Assembly (NCBI GenBank): GCA_002449305.1
Contig: DKDI01000048.1
Coordinates: forward strand, 1 to 64,000
DNA length: 64,000 nt
Direction of reading: 5' to 3'
Origin: Treponema sp. UBA6852
GTDB lineage: Bacteria > Spirochaetota > Spirochaetia > Treponematales > Treponemataceae
Below, one piece after another: positions 51,128 through 59,775 of the stretch. Made by a program: the position numbers and the translations under genes. The notes beneath the pieces are model-generated. The model was not told the DNA's origin and ran no database searches. It saw only the letters and a program-made list of their open reading frames with translations. The first letter of the stretch is position 1; every line of letters begins with the position of its first letter.

Positions 51128-51916
51128 TTATTCGATTTCCTGAATGCTGTCAGTAACAGTTTGCACTTTTTTCGTGGTCAGGTTGAATGCTTCCCGCTTT
51201 TGACCACGATGGCTTGAACCAGAAAAATTGAAAATCATCACATCATCAAAGATTCTGTCCATTGCACATTTCAAAGTATCTTCTTCTGCAAAGCACTGCT
51301 TCCAGAATTTCGGCTGCTTGTTGCTTGTGAAAATAATGTTGAAATTTCCTTCCTTGTTGTAACGGCGGTCAATCATGTCGAAAAACAACCTTGTGTTTTC
51401 GGTGTCAAAATTGCAGTAACCGACCTCATCAATTACGAGGCAGGACGGTTTTACCAGAGAACTAATGACTCTGTTTTCACGGCCATATTTCCTGGCTTCT
51501 GTGAACATGTCGTTCAGTTCCGTCATCTTGATAAAACAAGTCTTCAGCATTCTCTTGCAGCATTCATACCCAAACGCCATTGCAAGATGAGCCTTCCCGG
51601 TTCCTGCAGGCCCGATGAATGCAAGATTCCTGTGTGCATAAAGCGGTGCCAGGGTCGTTATCGACTTGAGCTTTTCGAGTCCTTTTCCCGAGAGTTCCGA
51701 AAAATCAAAGTTCTCGAAAGTCTTGGAATTCTTCATCGGAAGACGGGAACATTTCAGAAGAAAGTTTACGGAACCCTCTTGTTTCCTTTCTGCAAATTCT
51801 GCAAACACATCTGCTACGGCCTGCATCTGTAAGCCAGAGAATTCTCTTTCAATCATGTAATCGGCAATTTCCTGCTCTGTAATCTTCATTTTCAGAACAT
51901 CAAGACTGTTGCCCAA
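51128..51916 (-). CDS. istB: IS21 helper ATPase IstB
   Basis: A 262-residue DnaC-like AAA+ protein that assists the IstA transposase in target choice. The sequence LAFIGPAGTGKAHLAMAFGY corresponds to the Walker A loop, but the residue after lysine is Ala instead of Thr or Ser. Walker B is SCLVIDEVGYCNFD, followed by IIFTSNKQPKFW (sensor 1). It starts 16 bp after the istA stop. Length is typical. The Walker A change may weaken ATP binding. Confidence 0.93.
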   Translation of the reverse strand: MGNSLDVLKMKITEQEIADYMIEREFSGLQMQAVADVFAEFAERKQEGSVNFLLKCSRLPMKNSKTFENFDFSELSGKGLEKLKSITTLAPLYAHRNLAFIGPAGTGKAHLAMAFGYECCKRMLKTCFIKMTELNDMFTEARKYGRENRVISSLVKPSCLVIDEVGYCNFDTENTRLFFDMIDRRYNKEGNFNIIFTSNKQPKFWKQCFAEEDTLKCAMDRIFDDVMIFNFSGSSHRGQKREAFNLTTKKVQTVTDSIQEIE

Positions 51917-51932
51917 TTAGGAAATAATATCG

Positions 51933-53249
51933 CTATTCATCATCTCCTCCGCTGAAATCGAACTGGTCAAAATAGTCTTCTTCGTCTGGCTGTATAATCT
52001 GCTCTATCAGAGTCTTTACATCTGCCGTAGGGAATTCTTCAGGCTGGTCAGGCCTTGCATACTGATCCTTGCAGTAGCTGTCATAACGGCTCCAGGTTAC
52101 TTCATGCGTAACAAGCTTTTGCTTCATATCTTCAGAATAAATCAGAAGTTCATGGCCATGCCTGTATACATGTACCGTTTTCTGCGTGTATATGTACGGA
52201 ACACCGAATCGTCTGCCTTCATAGTTCACAAAACCGTCAAAGGAAATACGTCTTTCCGGGCATAGATATACAAACAGCTCCTCGCGTTTCTTAAGTTCTG
52301 CCGCTACCAGAAGGCATTTTTCCGCATGAACATCATTTGGAATAAGGTTCAATGATTTCTGGTATCTTGAATTCTGTCTGTTGCACCAGTCCAGTGCCTG
52401 TTCATTCAGGTCAGTGACATTCATGAATGTTCTTCCTGCAAGAAAATTTCCCTTCACGAACTGTACAAGCCGTTCAACCTTTCCTTTTGTGAAAGGATGG
52501 TATGGCTTGCACAATCTGGTCTCGAATCTGACGGTCTTCATGAAAACTTCATAGTCATGGTTCCAGACAGGTCTTCCGTTGCAGTCTCTTTTTGTAACGA
52601 CGGACTTCATGTTGTCTGTAAGAACAGTTTTTGGAATGCCCATATACTTGAATGCATGAAGCATTCCGATGAACAGATTTTCCTGCTTTGCGTTTGGAAA
52701 AAATTCAATGAACCGTTGTCCGCAATGATGGCAAATCATGGCAAAGCAGGCTGCCTGGATTATTTCGCCGTTCTCTGCAAGAACATCAACAAATCCCCAG
52801 TCCATCTGATAGCTCTGTCCCGGTTCTGTTGAAAACCTTCTGCCACGGTTTCCCTGCGGGGAAATTATCTGCCGCGGTGCAGGCGCAAGATTCTTGTGCT
52901 TCTGGATATAAACTTTTATCGATGTGAGTCCGCCCTCATATCCAAGTTCCTGCAATCGTTCAAAACAGACCTGGGAGTTAGTTATGTTTGTCTTGAGGAA
53001 ATTGTTCAGTACGGATTCGTAACCTGAAAGAACATTTACTGCAGCTGATTTTCCCTTGTTTCCATTTGGCTTTTCTTCAAAACTGTTCTTTTTCAGCCGC
53101 CGGAGTTTTCCACGCGTTATTCCGGTCATTCGATGAAGCTCAGCAAGATTTACTTTTTCATTTGAAAAATTTTCACCTTCGCGGGTCTTAATTACTTCTA
53201 GCGCCTGTGGTAAACTCAGTTTGCGGTCATTATCAATTCTGTCATTCAT
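51933..53249 (-). CDS. istA: IS21 transposase IstA
   Basis: A 438-residue DDE transposase. An N-terminal helix-turn-helix region (LAELHRMTGITRGKLRRLKK) is followed by the catalytic core: YQMDWGFVD (first Asp), VLTDNMKSVV (second Asp) and GKVERLVQFVKGNF (Glu). Length and gene order with istB are normal for IS21. The frame is intact, so transposition competence depends mainly on IstB. Confidence 0.95.
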   Translation of the reverse strand: MNDRIDNDRKLSLPQALEVIKTREGENFSNEKVNLAELHRMTGITRGKLRRLKKNSFEEKPNGNKGKSAAVNVLSGYESVLNNFLKTNITNSQVCFERLQELGYEGGLTSIKVYIQKHKNLAPAPRQIISPQGNRGRRFSTEPGQSYQMDWGFVDVLAENGEIIQAACFAMICHHCGQRFIEFFPNAKQENLFIGMLHAFKYMGIPKTVLTDNMKSVVTKRDCNGRPVWNHDYEVFMKTVRFETRLCKPYHPFTKGKVERLVQFVKGNFLAGRTFMNVTDLNEQALDWCNRQNSRYQKSLNLIPNDVHAEKCLLVAAELKKREELFVYLCPERRISFDGFVNYEGRRFGVPYIYTQKTVHVYRHGHELLIYSEDMKQKLVTHEVTWSRYDSYCKDQYARPDQPEEFPTADVKTLIEQIIQPDEEDYFDQFDFSGGDDE

Positions 53250-53384
53250 TTTTCTCCTTCGATGGGATTTAGGTCAAACACCATTCTAAGGATTATGGCT
53301 AAAATTGATAATGGCTTTTTTCTTTTGACTTTTTTTGGTTAATTCCGCCTGACTCGTGGCGGTTGTTTTCTCCCGACGCTAACA

Positions 53385-54057
53385 GAGTATACGTTCCATA
53401 GATTATAGGCATATCTCTTTCTCAACTTATAATACACAATTTATACAACTTATAAGAATAGCTCTCAGCCAAGTTGTATGTAATGAAGTTCGTCATGCTA
53501 TTTTCACAACTCTTTGTCAGACTATTCATACAAATCATTACAGCGTATCTATGAGAATGCGTATAGCTTATATGCATCCTCATAGATAAGTTATCCAGCA
53601 ATTTATATACAGCAAGCAGTAAATATTGCGGATACCCTAACAATAAAAACAACCATAACCTAAATAAACCTTACTCAATAGCTTATGAATTATTTCATCT
53701 GCAAATTAGAAAAAAAAATAAAAATTTCTATATTTTTATCTAAAAAACCGGCATTTTTTTTTAATTTAAGGCAATAACATAGTTATAAATAAAAAAAACA
53801 AACAGCATTTTCAAGTTTTTATTGAAAATGTAAAAAAAGGAGGAAAAGAAAATGAAAATAAAAAATAAGACTTCTTAACTGACACTATGCAGTAAAAAAG
53901 TCTAAAAATCATGTTGCGGAAAACAGGCTAGAAAAATTCTATAAAAAGTAAAAAACTTCCGCAGATCTTTCAAACCACCAAAAGAAAAAAGACGTTGTCT
54001 AAAACTATAGTGGTAAAAACAACAGACAAATAAAAATAATACAAAGGAGTCAATATT
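53385..54057. other. non-coding dyad-rich region beyond the IS element
   Basis: No convincing gene. Four dyads are visible. First, ATACAACTT/AAGTTGTAT (53443-53451/53471-53479). Second, a large hairpin at 53546-53588: a 10-bp perfect outer stem TATCTATGAG/CTCATAGATA plus two inner 4-bp stems and a GCT loop. Third, CATTTTCAA/TTGAAAATG (53806-53814/53822-53830). Fourth, AGACTT/AAGTCT with ACTG/CAGT between 53869 and 53903. The stretch is strongly AT-rich. It may contain a small RNA or the leader of the gene at 54058. Confidence 0.6.
53852..53878 (+). CDS. possible eight-codon leader peptide
   Basis: ATG-AAA-ATA-AAA-AAT-AAG-ACT-TCT-TAA follows a strong GGAGG (53839-53843) at good spacing. The stop codon lies in the 5' arm of a hairpin (AGACTT...AAGTCT). 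It could be a regulatory upstream frame for the gene at 54058, or a decayed gene start. The evidence is only the ribosome-binding site and position. Confidence 0.3.
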   Translation: MKIKNKTS

Positions 54058-54816
54058 ATGATAAACATCGACACAAAGCGTAAAACAAACTTCGCTGTAA
54101 CATTAACACCTTGCTATTTCAAGGAGCACACATACATTGCCCGTGTTCCAAGAAAAACAGTAACAACAGATCAAATTCTAGATCTTGTTTCTGCTCATAA
54201 TCAGGGAATTGACCGTTATCAGGTAGGTCATGCCATGGAACTGTTGAAAAAGGAAATTCTTGAGCAGGCAGAACTTGGTTTTGCAGTAGACATAATGGAA
54301 ATCTGCAAGCTTTACATTGCCCCTTGCAATGGAATAAAGTCACTTACACCAGAGGCAGAAATCATAACAGGCTTTGAAGCGCGTTTTTGCGCAAATGAAC
54401 AATTAAACGAAAAACTTAAAACCATAAGTGCATCTGTAACCTCTGTAACAACTCCATCTCCTCAAATTTCACAAATCGAAAATCCTGTAGACGGAACAAA
54501 GGATAAGACACTAAAAGCCACATTCAGTGCACGTCTTATTGGGAAAAAACTAAAAATCGGAGGCGCAGAAAGCGGAATATGGTTTGTTCCAGAAACAGAA
54601 AATAACGAGCCAACAGAAGATGAATCTACCTGGATAAAAGTTCCAGAAGAATTTATAACAAGAAATACATCTAAAATGCTTGAATTTCATCTTCCTCGTT
54701 TGCTTACAGCAGGAAAGAAATACTTTATACAAATCTGCACATCAGAAAGAAGTGGATATGAGTTAAAAACTCCAATAACAGGAATAAGTAAAATTCCTAT
54801 TATGATAGAGGAATAA
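54058..54816 (+). CDS. IHF-like DNA-binding protein with DUF4469-type C-terminal domain
   Basis: A 252-residue cytoplasmic protein. The N-terminal 125 residues resemble the HU/IHF-like domain seen in Bacteroidetes and spirochaete proteins of the Bvu_2165 group (HNQGIDRYQVGHAMELLKKE, FAVDIMEICKLYIAPCNG). The C-terminal part (about 150-250) is a beta domain of DUF4469 type (FSARLIGKKLKIGGAESGIW, PRLLTAGKKYFIQICTSERS). A DNA-associated role is inferred. AAAGGAG precedes the ATG. Monocistronic with a strong terminator. Confidence 0.78.
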   Translation: MINIDTKRKTNFAVTLTPCYFKEHTYIARVPRKTVTTDQILDLVSAHNQGIDRYQVGHAMELLKKEILEQAELGFAVDIMEICKLYIAPCNGIKSLTPEAEIITGFEARFCANEQLNEKLKTISASVTSVTTPSPQISQIENPVDGTKDKTLKATFSARLIGKKLKIGGAESGIWFVPETENNEPTEDESTWIKVPEEFITRNTSKMLEFHLPRLLTAGKKYFIQICTSERSGYELKTPITGISKIPIMIEE

Positions 54817-54821
54817 ACAAA

Positions 54822-54861
54822 AAAGTCCCGGAGTATATCTGCATTATGGCTCCGGGACTTT
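54822..54861. terminator. bidirectional terminator between the DUF4469 gene and tkt
   Basis: A 12-bp perfect stem, AAAGTCCCGGAG (54822-54833) with CTCCGGGACTTT (54850-54861), with T or A runs on either side, between two convergent genes. Confidence 0.9.
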
Positions 54862-54887
54862 CGTTTATAAATTAGTCTAATGAGAAA

Positions 54888-56858
54888 TTAGCATTCCAAG
54901 ACTTTTGCCAAATAAGCAGAAGTAAACTTGAGATCTTCAGCTACTTTTGCAGCAGGACCAGACTCGCCAAAACGGTCAATTGTAAACAAGTCCTTTTCGC
55001 TTGAAACATATTTTTCCCAGCCAAAACTTACACCGGCTTCTGCAACAACAACACGCTTTGCATTACCGATTATTTCTTTCTGGAACGATTCATCCTGTTT
55101 TTCAAACAAAGTCTTGTCCATAACAGAAACAACACGAATATTTTTGCCAGAAATAATCTTTGCAGCATTCAAAGACATTTCAACTTCAGAGCCTGTTGCA
55201 AGGATTGTAATATCAGGATTCTTCGTTCCTTCCTGAACTATATACGCGCCTTTTCTTACAGTATTCTTCCAATCTTTGTCTGCCTTTTCATATACAGTGA
55301 TTGCCTGTCTTGTAAATGCCATGCAAACCGGATGATTTGTGCTTTCAAGCGCCATTTCCCATGCAACAGCAGATTCTTCTGCATCGCCCGGACGCAGGAA
55401 CTGCACATTAGGAATACAGCGCAAAGCCGCATTTGTTTCAACAGGTTGATGTGTAGGACCGTCTTCACCTACATAGATTGAATCATGTGTGAAGATATAG
55501 ATGTTAGGAAGCTTGCTCAAAGCTGCAACACGCAAAGAAGGACGCAGATAGTCGCTGAACACAAGGAATGTAGCCCCGAAAGCTCTAAGTCCTCCATGCA
55601 AATTGATTCCGCTCATAACCTGGCTCATCGCAAACTCACGGATTCCGTATTCAATTGTGCGGCCTTTTCTGTTTGACTTGCTATAAACACCGTCATCGTC
55701 AGCAACTTTTGTCTTGTTAGGTCCCTGCAAGTCAGCAGAACCGCCCACAAGCCATTCATAGCGTTTAGCCATGCAGTTAAGGCTTTTTCCACTGGCATCA
55801 CGTGTAGCAAGCTTGTCTCCAGCCTTATAAGAAGGGGATTCACACTCGCCTGTTGCCTTGTGATTCCAATAGGAATCCCATTTCTTTGCAAGTTCTGGAT
55901 TTTCTTTTGCCCATTCAGCAAATGTCTTGTTCCAGTTTTCTTCAGCTTTTGCCCATTCAAGTCTCTTTTCTTCAAAGTACTTATACGCTTCAGGAGCAAC
56001 CCAGAACTGCTCATCAGATGGAATTCCAAGAGCAGTCTTTGCAGCCTTGCAGCCTTCCTCTCCAAGAGGAGCGCCATGCACATCAGCAGTTCCCTGCTTT
56101 GGAGCGCCTTTGCCAATCACAGACTTAAGAATAATTAAAGAAGGTTTTGAAGTGTCGCGCTTTGCAATTTCAACGAGGTCTGCAATTTCACCTACGTTAT
56201 ACATAGAGCCACGCAAAACCTGCCAACCGTAAGAAAGGTAGCGTTTTTCAATGTCATCTGTGAATGTTATATCTGTATTTCCATCAATTGAAATCTTATT
56301 TTCATCATAGAATACGATAAGTTTTCCAAGACCAAGATTTCCGGCAAGAGAACTGGCTTCTGATGAAACACCTTCTTCAAGGCAACCTTCGCCAACGAGA
56401 GTATAAGTATAATGGTCAACAATTGTGTGCTTTGGAGTATTAAAGCGTGCAGCGAGCATTGTTTCAGCAATCGCCATTCCAACTGCGGCTGCAATTCCCT
56501 GTCCAAGCGGTCCAGATGTGCATTCGACACCATCTGTTTCGCCATATTCAGGATGTCCAGGGCATTTTGAGCCAATCTGACGGAATGTCTTTATATCATC
56601 AAGTGAAACTTTATATCCTGAAAGATGAAGAATTGAATAAAGCAACATCGAGCCATGTCCAGCGGAAAGAATAAACCGATCTCTATCCGCCCATTTTGAA
56701 TCAGCAGGATTATGCTTTAAAAGCTCACCATAAAGAACAGCAGCGACTTCCGCAGCACCAAGAGGAAGTCCTGGATGACCTGAATTTGCCTTTTGGATTG
56801 CATCCATAGAAAGGCTTCTGATTGACAAAGCGACAGCTTCGATAGCTTTTGTGTCCAT
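54888..56858 (-). CDS. tkt: transketolase
   Basis: A 656-residue thiamine-diphosphate enzyme that moves two-carbon units between pentose-phosphate sugars. Visible motifs: the N-terminal KANSGHPGLPLGAAEVA, the TPP site VGEGCLEEGVSSEASSLAG leading to FYDENKISIDGNT, the central transketolase motif THDSIYVGEDGPTHQPVE, and the C-terminal domain ILATGSEVEMSLNAAK. Length is normal. Its upstream region carries an 11-bp inverted repeat that may be an operator or translation control. A bidirectional terminator follows. Confidence 0.96.
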   Translation of the reverse strand: MDTKAIEAVALSIRSLSMDAIQKANSGHPGLPLGAAEVAAVLYGELLKHNPADSKWADRDRFILSAGHGSMLLYSILHLSGYKVSLDDIKTFRQIGSKCPGHPEYGETDGVECTSGPLGQGIAAAVGMAIAETMLAARFNTPKHTIVDHYTYTLVGEGCLEEGVSSEASSLAGNLGLGKLIVFYDENKISIDGNTDITFTDDIEKRYLSYGWQVLRGSMYNVGEIADLVEIAKRDTSKPSLIILKSVIGKGAPKQGTADVHGAPLGEEGCKAAKTALGIPSDEQFWVAPEAYKYFEEKRLEWAKAEENWNKTFAEWAKENPELAKKWDSYWNHKATGECESPSYKAGDKLATRDASGKSLNCMAKRYEWLVGGSADLQGPNKTKVADDDGVYSKSNRKGRTIEYGIREFAMSQVMSGINLHGGLRAFGATFLVFSDYLRPSLRVAALSKLPNIYIFTHDSIYVGEDGPTHQPVETNAALRCIPNVQFLRPGDAEESAVAWEMALESTNHPVCMAFTRQAITVYEKADKDWKNTVRKGAYIVQEGTKNPDITILATGSEVEMSLNAAKIISGKNIRVVSVMDKTLFEKQDESFQKEIIGNAKRVVVAEAGVSFGWEKYVSSEKDLFTIDRFGESGPAAKVAEDLKFTSAYLAKVLEC

Positions 56859-56870
56859 AGTTGTTACACT

Positions 56871-56898
56871 CCACTAAAATTAAGGAAAATTTTAGTGG
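56871..56898. promoter_or_regulatory. inverted repeat in the tkt leader
   Basis: CCACTAAAATT (56871-56881) and AATTTTAGTGG (56888-56898) form a perfect 11-bp dyad with a 6-bp centre, and outer GTTGT/ACAAC (56860-56864/56905-56909) extends the symmetry. It ends 12 bp before the ATG and overlaps the GTGGAG ribosome-binding site, so it could be a repressor site or a hairpin covering translation. Confidence 0.6.
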
Positions 56899-56960
56899 TA
56901 TTCTACAACTAAGCGTATGTTTTTTCAATCATCTAAAGGTTAAAAAACAAAGGCTGTTTA

Positions 56961-57437
56961 CTATAAGAGTTCAGGACGTGAAATTCTTCTAAGCAAGTCC
57001 AAAAGCTCGCCTTTTGAAGGACAAGCCTGAATTCCCTTGCGGAATTTTTCATTCTTAAATAAAGTCGCCAAGGCAGACAGAACTTTTATATGGAACTGCG
57101 CAGAATCAGAAAGAATAATAAACATCACATAAACTTTTTTTACATCAGGAGCCTGCATATCCATAGGCTCTCGTAAATATGCGACAACAATCTTACTTTC
57201 AGAGCTGTCTTTTACAAGAGGATAACGAGGATGAGGAATTGCAATTCCATTTCCAACAGCCGTGCTAAGAACTTTTTCACGCTCAACAAGTTCTTTTTGA
57301 AGCTGGTGAGCAGTAAGACCAGAAGGCACAACAATTCGGTCGCATATATACTCAAAGATTTTCGCACAGGAATTTCCCGGCACATTCTCTAAAACTTCTC
57401 CACGCTCAAAAAGAATACCAATATCAAAATCTTCCAT
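56961..57437 (-). CDS. ptsN: PTS EIIA domain protein, EIIA-Ntr-like
   Basis: A 158-residue stand-alone EIIA domain of the mannitol/Ntr type. The phosphoryl-accepting histidine lies in GNGIAIPHPRYP; upstream is LVEREKVLSTAVG and downstream VYVMFIILSDSAQFHIKVLS. Stand-alone proteins of this type usually regulate other systems rather than import sugar. The ATG has AAGGAGTG. It follows the conserved 506-residue protein gene by 27 bp, so they probably act together. Confidence 0.88.
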   Translation of the reverse strand: MEDFDIGILFERGEVLENVPGNSCAKIFEYICDRIVVPSGLTAHQLQKELVEREKVLSTAVGNGIAIPHPRYPLVKDSSESKIVVAYLREPMDMQAPDVKKVYVMFIILSDSAQFHIKVLSALATLFKNEKFRKGIQACPSKGELLDLLRRISRPELL

Positions 57438-57464
57438 AAACAGTACACTCCTTGTAACCCACTT

Positions 57465-58985
57465 TTACTTTTTCTTAAAAGAACTCATTCTGCCAGCAAC
57501 GCATGAACCGCCTTTTATAACCTTGAACTGGCTTTGCTTTTCCTTTGCAAGAGAAGACTCAAGAATTCCCTTTATATCCTCAAAGTTCCATTCCATTCCG
57601 TCTAATGAAAGAAGCAGCGCATCTGCAGTTTCTTCTGCAGTCGGATCAGAAGCTATAGTTTCAAGCATACGCAAAATATGTCCATGAAGCTGAGCCAAAA
57701 CCACAACTTCCTGGCTCGGGAGGTTCAGAATCAATTCACCAAGAAAATCGATTTTCCTTACTAGGGAAGAAACATTTCCATAAAGTTCCAGTGTCTTCTT
57801 TCTGACTGCTCCAAGAGTCTGATCTGCAAACCAGTTGTAATCTTTCTGAAGAATAGCATATCTTTCTTTAAGCGACAAGATAATTTTTTGAATCTGAATG
57901 TCGTCAAGAGAAAAGTCATCTCGGCATATAAAGTCTATCGCATACTTTGCATAGTCTGTTTTTTTTTGATAAAGAGCATCAAGTATGATTTGGTCATACA
58001 CAAACTCTGGGATAGAATTAAGAGTGTATTCCGCAAATGTAATGTTTTTTTTCAACTCATTATTTAACAGTGCAAGCGTAGAATTCCATTTTCCGAACGC
58101 AGGAACTTCTTCTCCTTTTCTCCACAGTCTTGTTTCCACTCCGTAATGCTCAAAAGAAATCTTATTTGTATGTTTAAACAGAAGTTCTTCCGTTGAGCCG
58201 CAGTAAGGAACGCACAGTGTCCTTCTATTTTCAAAAAAAACTGTAACAAGCTGCTCTTCTATTGAAGTCATTGGTCCACGTTTTTCAAAACAGTCAAGAA
58301 GCCTTTTTTCAAGCTCCGCAAACCACTCAATCCGCTTTTCCCCAATTTCGCCCTTGTCAAAACTAGTTTCATCGCTATGCAGAATCATCATATTAAGTTT
58401 TCCAGCATTCCAGTCAGTAACACAGCAAAGAATTCTGTCGCCTTTTTTATATCCGTACTTTTCTGAAAGGTAGTCCAAGTCAAGCCCAGTAAGATTAACT
58501 GTATTTGAAAGCTCAAAGTCGCGCGAAACCAAATCCAAATCTTTGTTCGCAGGGTCGGCGGCTATATACTGGGGAGCATATTCTTCTCCATAAAGCATGA
58601 ACATATCGATAGCATCATCGCTATCAAAAACACCAACCTTGGACGGAACTTTTTTTCCTTTTACATAAAAACGGAGCGTTGAAGAAATTCTATCTGTTTC
58701 CACAAAAGGCATACATCTGTCGCCAGGAACAAAAACGCCCTGCTCTGCTTCTTTAGCTGTAGGAACTATGCTGAAAATCTCACCAGTAAAAGCTCCTGCA
58801 TGGGTAACAAATCTTCCGTCCTCAAGCTCAAGAACATTAGGGCTTGAGCAAAGAAAATCCACTGCATCCTCTAGCGAAGCTGAAAAGCCAAGGGTGTTCA
58901 AGACTTTTCTCATATCCTTTGCGGTGAAAGGCTTTACGTAAGTCCTCAAAAATTTTTCCGCTAATTCTTCTCTTGAAAATCCCAT
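57465..58985 (-). CDS. conserved protein of unknown function, partner of the EIIA-Ntr-like protein
   Basis: A 506-residue cytoplasmic protein with no signal peptide, membrane helix or recognised motif. The N-terminal 75 residues look like a winged-helix segment (EELAEKFLRTYVKPFTAKDM, ALNT-like turn, then LELEDGRFVTHAGAF), as in DNA-binding or SMARCC-type modules. The middle is mixed and the last 180 residues are helical. The pairing with an EIIA-Ntr gene is likely conserved in treponemes. There is no Shine-Dalgarno site; a TAATAT (58992-58997 region on the minus strand) ends six bases before the ATG. Confidence 0.65.
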   Translation of the reverse strand: MGFSREELAEKFLRTYVKPFTAKDMRKVLNTLGFSASLEDAVDFLCSSPNVLELEDGRFVTHAGAFTGEIFSIVPTAKEAEQGVFVPGDRCMPFVETDRISSTLRFYVKGKKVPSKVGVFDSDDAIDMFMLYGEEYAPQYIAADPANKDLDLVSRDFELSNTVNLTGLDLDYLSEKYGYKKGDRILCCVTDWNAGKLNMMILHSDETSFDKGEIGEKRIEWFAELEKRLLDCFEKRGPMTSIEEQLVTVFFENRRTLCVPYCGSTEELLFKHTNKISFEHYGVETRLWRKGEEVPAFGKWNSTLALLNNELKKNITFAEYTLNSIPEFVYDQIILDALYQKKTDYAKYAIDFICRDDFSLDDIQIQKIILSLKERYAILQKDYNWFADQTLGAVRKKTLELYGNVSSLVRKIDFLGELILNLPSQEVVVLAQLHGHILRMLETIASDPTAEETADALLLSLDGMEWNFEDIKGILESSLAKEKQSQFKVIKGGSCVAGRMSSFKKK

Positions 58986-59108
58986 GTTACAATATTAATA
59001 CTTTTTCAAATAAATAAAAAGATTTTAGAAAAAAAATTGAAAATAATAATCAATAAGTTTAATATACTTTTATAGATAGTCTGAAGTTCGACTTTTTAAA
59101 TATTAAAA

Positions 59109-59136
59109 TGTCATTATCGGGCTCGACCCGATAATC
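59109..59136. repeat. REP-like palindromic repeat, copy in the nitroreductase leader
   Basis: TGTCATTATCGGG, loop CTCGA, CCCGATAATC: a 9-bp stem (59113-59121/59127-59135). The stem ends two bases before the AGGAGG ribosome-binding site of the nitroreductase gene. Confidence 0.75.
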
Positions 59137-59148
59137 TTAGGAGGAAAA

Positions 59149-59673
59149 ATGGATTTCATTGAGCTTTCAAAAAAAAGGTATTCTGTAAGGAAATTTTCAA
59201 GCCAGAAGATTGAAGATGAAAAACTTGAAAAAATTCTTGAGGCAGGGCGTCTAGCTCCAACAGCAAAAAACAGCCAGTCGCACAAAATATTCATCATAAA
59301 AAGCAAGGATGCATTAGAGAAAATTTACAATGCAACACCAATGTCTTATCACGCGCCTGTTGTACTTATGGTTTGCTATGATAAAAAAACAAGCTACAAA
59401 AATACTGCGGACATTCATTATCCAGACTATGATGGAGGAGAAGTTGACGCAGCCATAGTAACAACAGCAATGATGATGGAAGCAACAGAGCTTGGGCTTG
59501 GAACGTTATGGGCAAGAGGATATGACAGTCAAAAAATCTATGAGGCTTTTCCGCAGATAAAAGATTTTGAGCTTGTATGCCTGCTGGACATTGGCTATCC
59601 GGCGGAAGATTCTTCCCCAAGTGAAAGGCACTTTATGAGAAAAGAACTTTCAGAAACCGCAATGGAACTTTAA
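59149..59673 (+). CDS. nitroreductase family protein
   Basis: A 174-residue FMN-dependent oxidoreductase-type protein. The N-terminal SKKRYSVRKFSSQKIEDEKL, the FMN-binding AGRLAPTAKNSQSHKIFII and the C-terminal GYPAEDSSPSERH are typical. MMMEATELGLGTLWARGYDS provides the second FMN contact. The natural substrate cannot be told. AGGAGG stands directly behind a REP-like hairpin. It converges on ilvB. Confidence 0.92.
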   Translation: MDFIELSKKRYSVRKFSSQKIEDEKLEKILEAGRLAPTAKNSQSHKIFIIKSKDALEKIYNATPMSYHAPVVLMVCYDKKTSYKNTADIHYPDYDGGEVDAAIVTTAMMMEATELGLGTLWARGYDSQKIYEAFPQIKDFELVCLLDIGYPAEDSSPSERHFMRKELSETAMEL

Positions 59674-59715
59674 GGCAAGAAACTACATTTTTATCACGCA
59701 ACATGAAAGTTTTAC

Positions 59716-59763
59716 ATTCCCATGCAACAAGCAAGCGGAAAGACAAACTTAGAACATGGGAAT
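59716..59763. terminator. possible terminator or dyad between nitroreductase and ilvB genes
   Basis: ATTCCCATG (59716-59724) and CATGGGAAT (59755-59763) are a perfect 9-bp inverted repeat with a 30-base loop in the 102-bp convergent gap. The large loop and weak T run make terminator function uncertain. Confidence 0.4.
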
Positions 59764-59775
59764 ATTTTAGTTTTT

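Larger units (their letters stand above)
51030..53384. mobile_element. complete IS21-family insertion sequence
   Basis: 2355 bp from TGTTAGCGTC (51030-51039) to its inverted copy GACGCTAACA (53375-53384), with the TG...CA ends of IS21. Further subterminal repeats are present at both ends (CGAGTCGGGAGAAAA-like). GAGT flanks both sides (51026-51029 and 53385-53388), a 4-bp target duplication, which shows a recent intact insertion. It carries istA and istB on the minus strand. Confidence 0.93.

Noticed and set aside
53422..53652. 76-codon minus-strand frame in the gap after the IS element
   Set aside because: It starts with TTG without a ribosome-binding site and its sequence follows the dyads of the region; no protein-like pattern.
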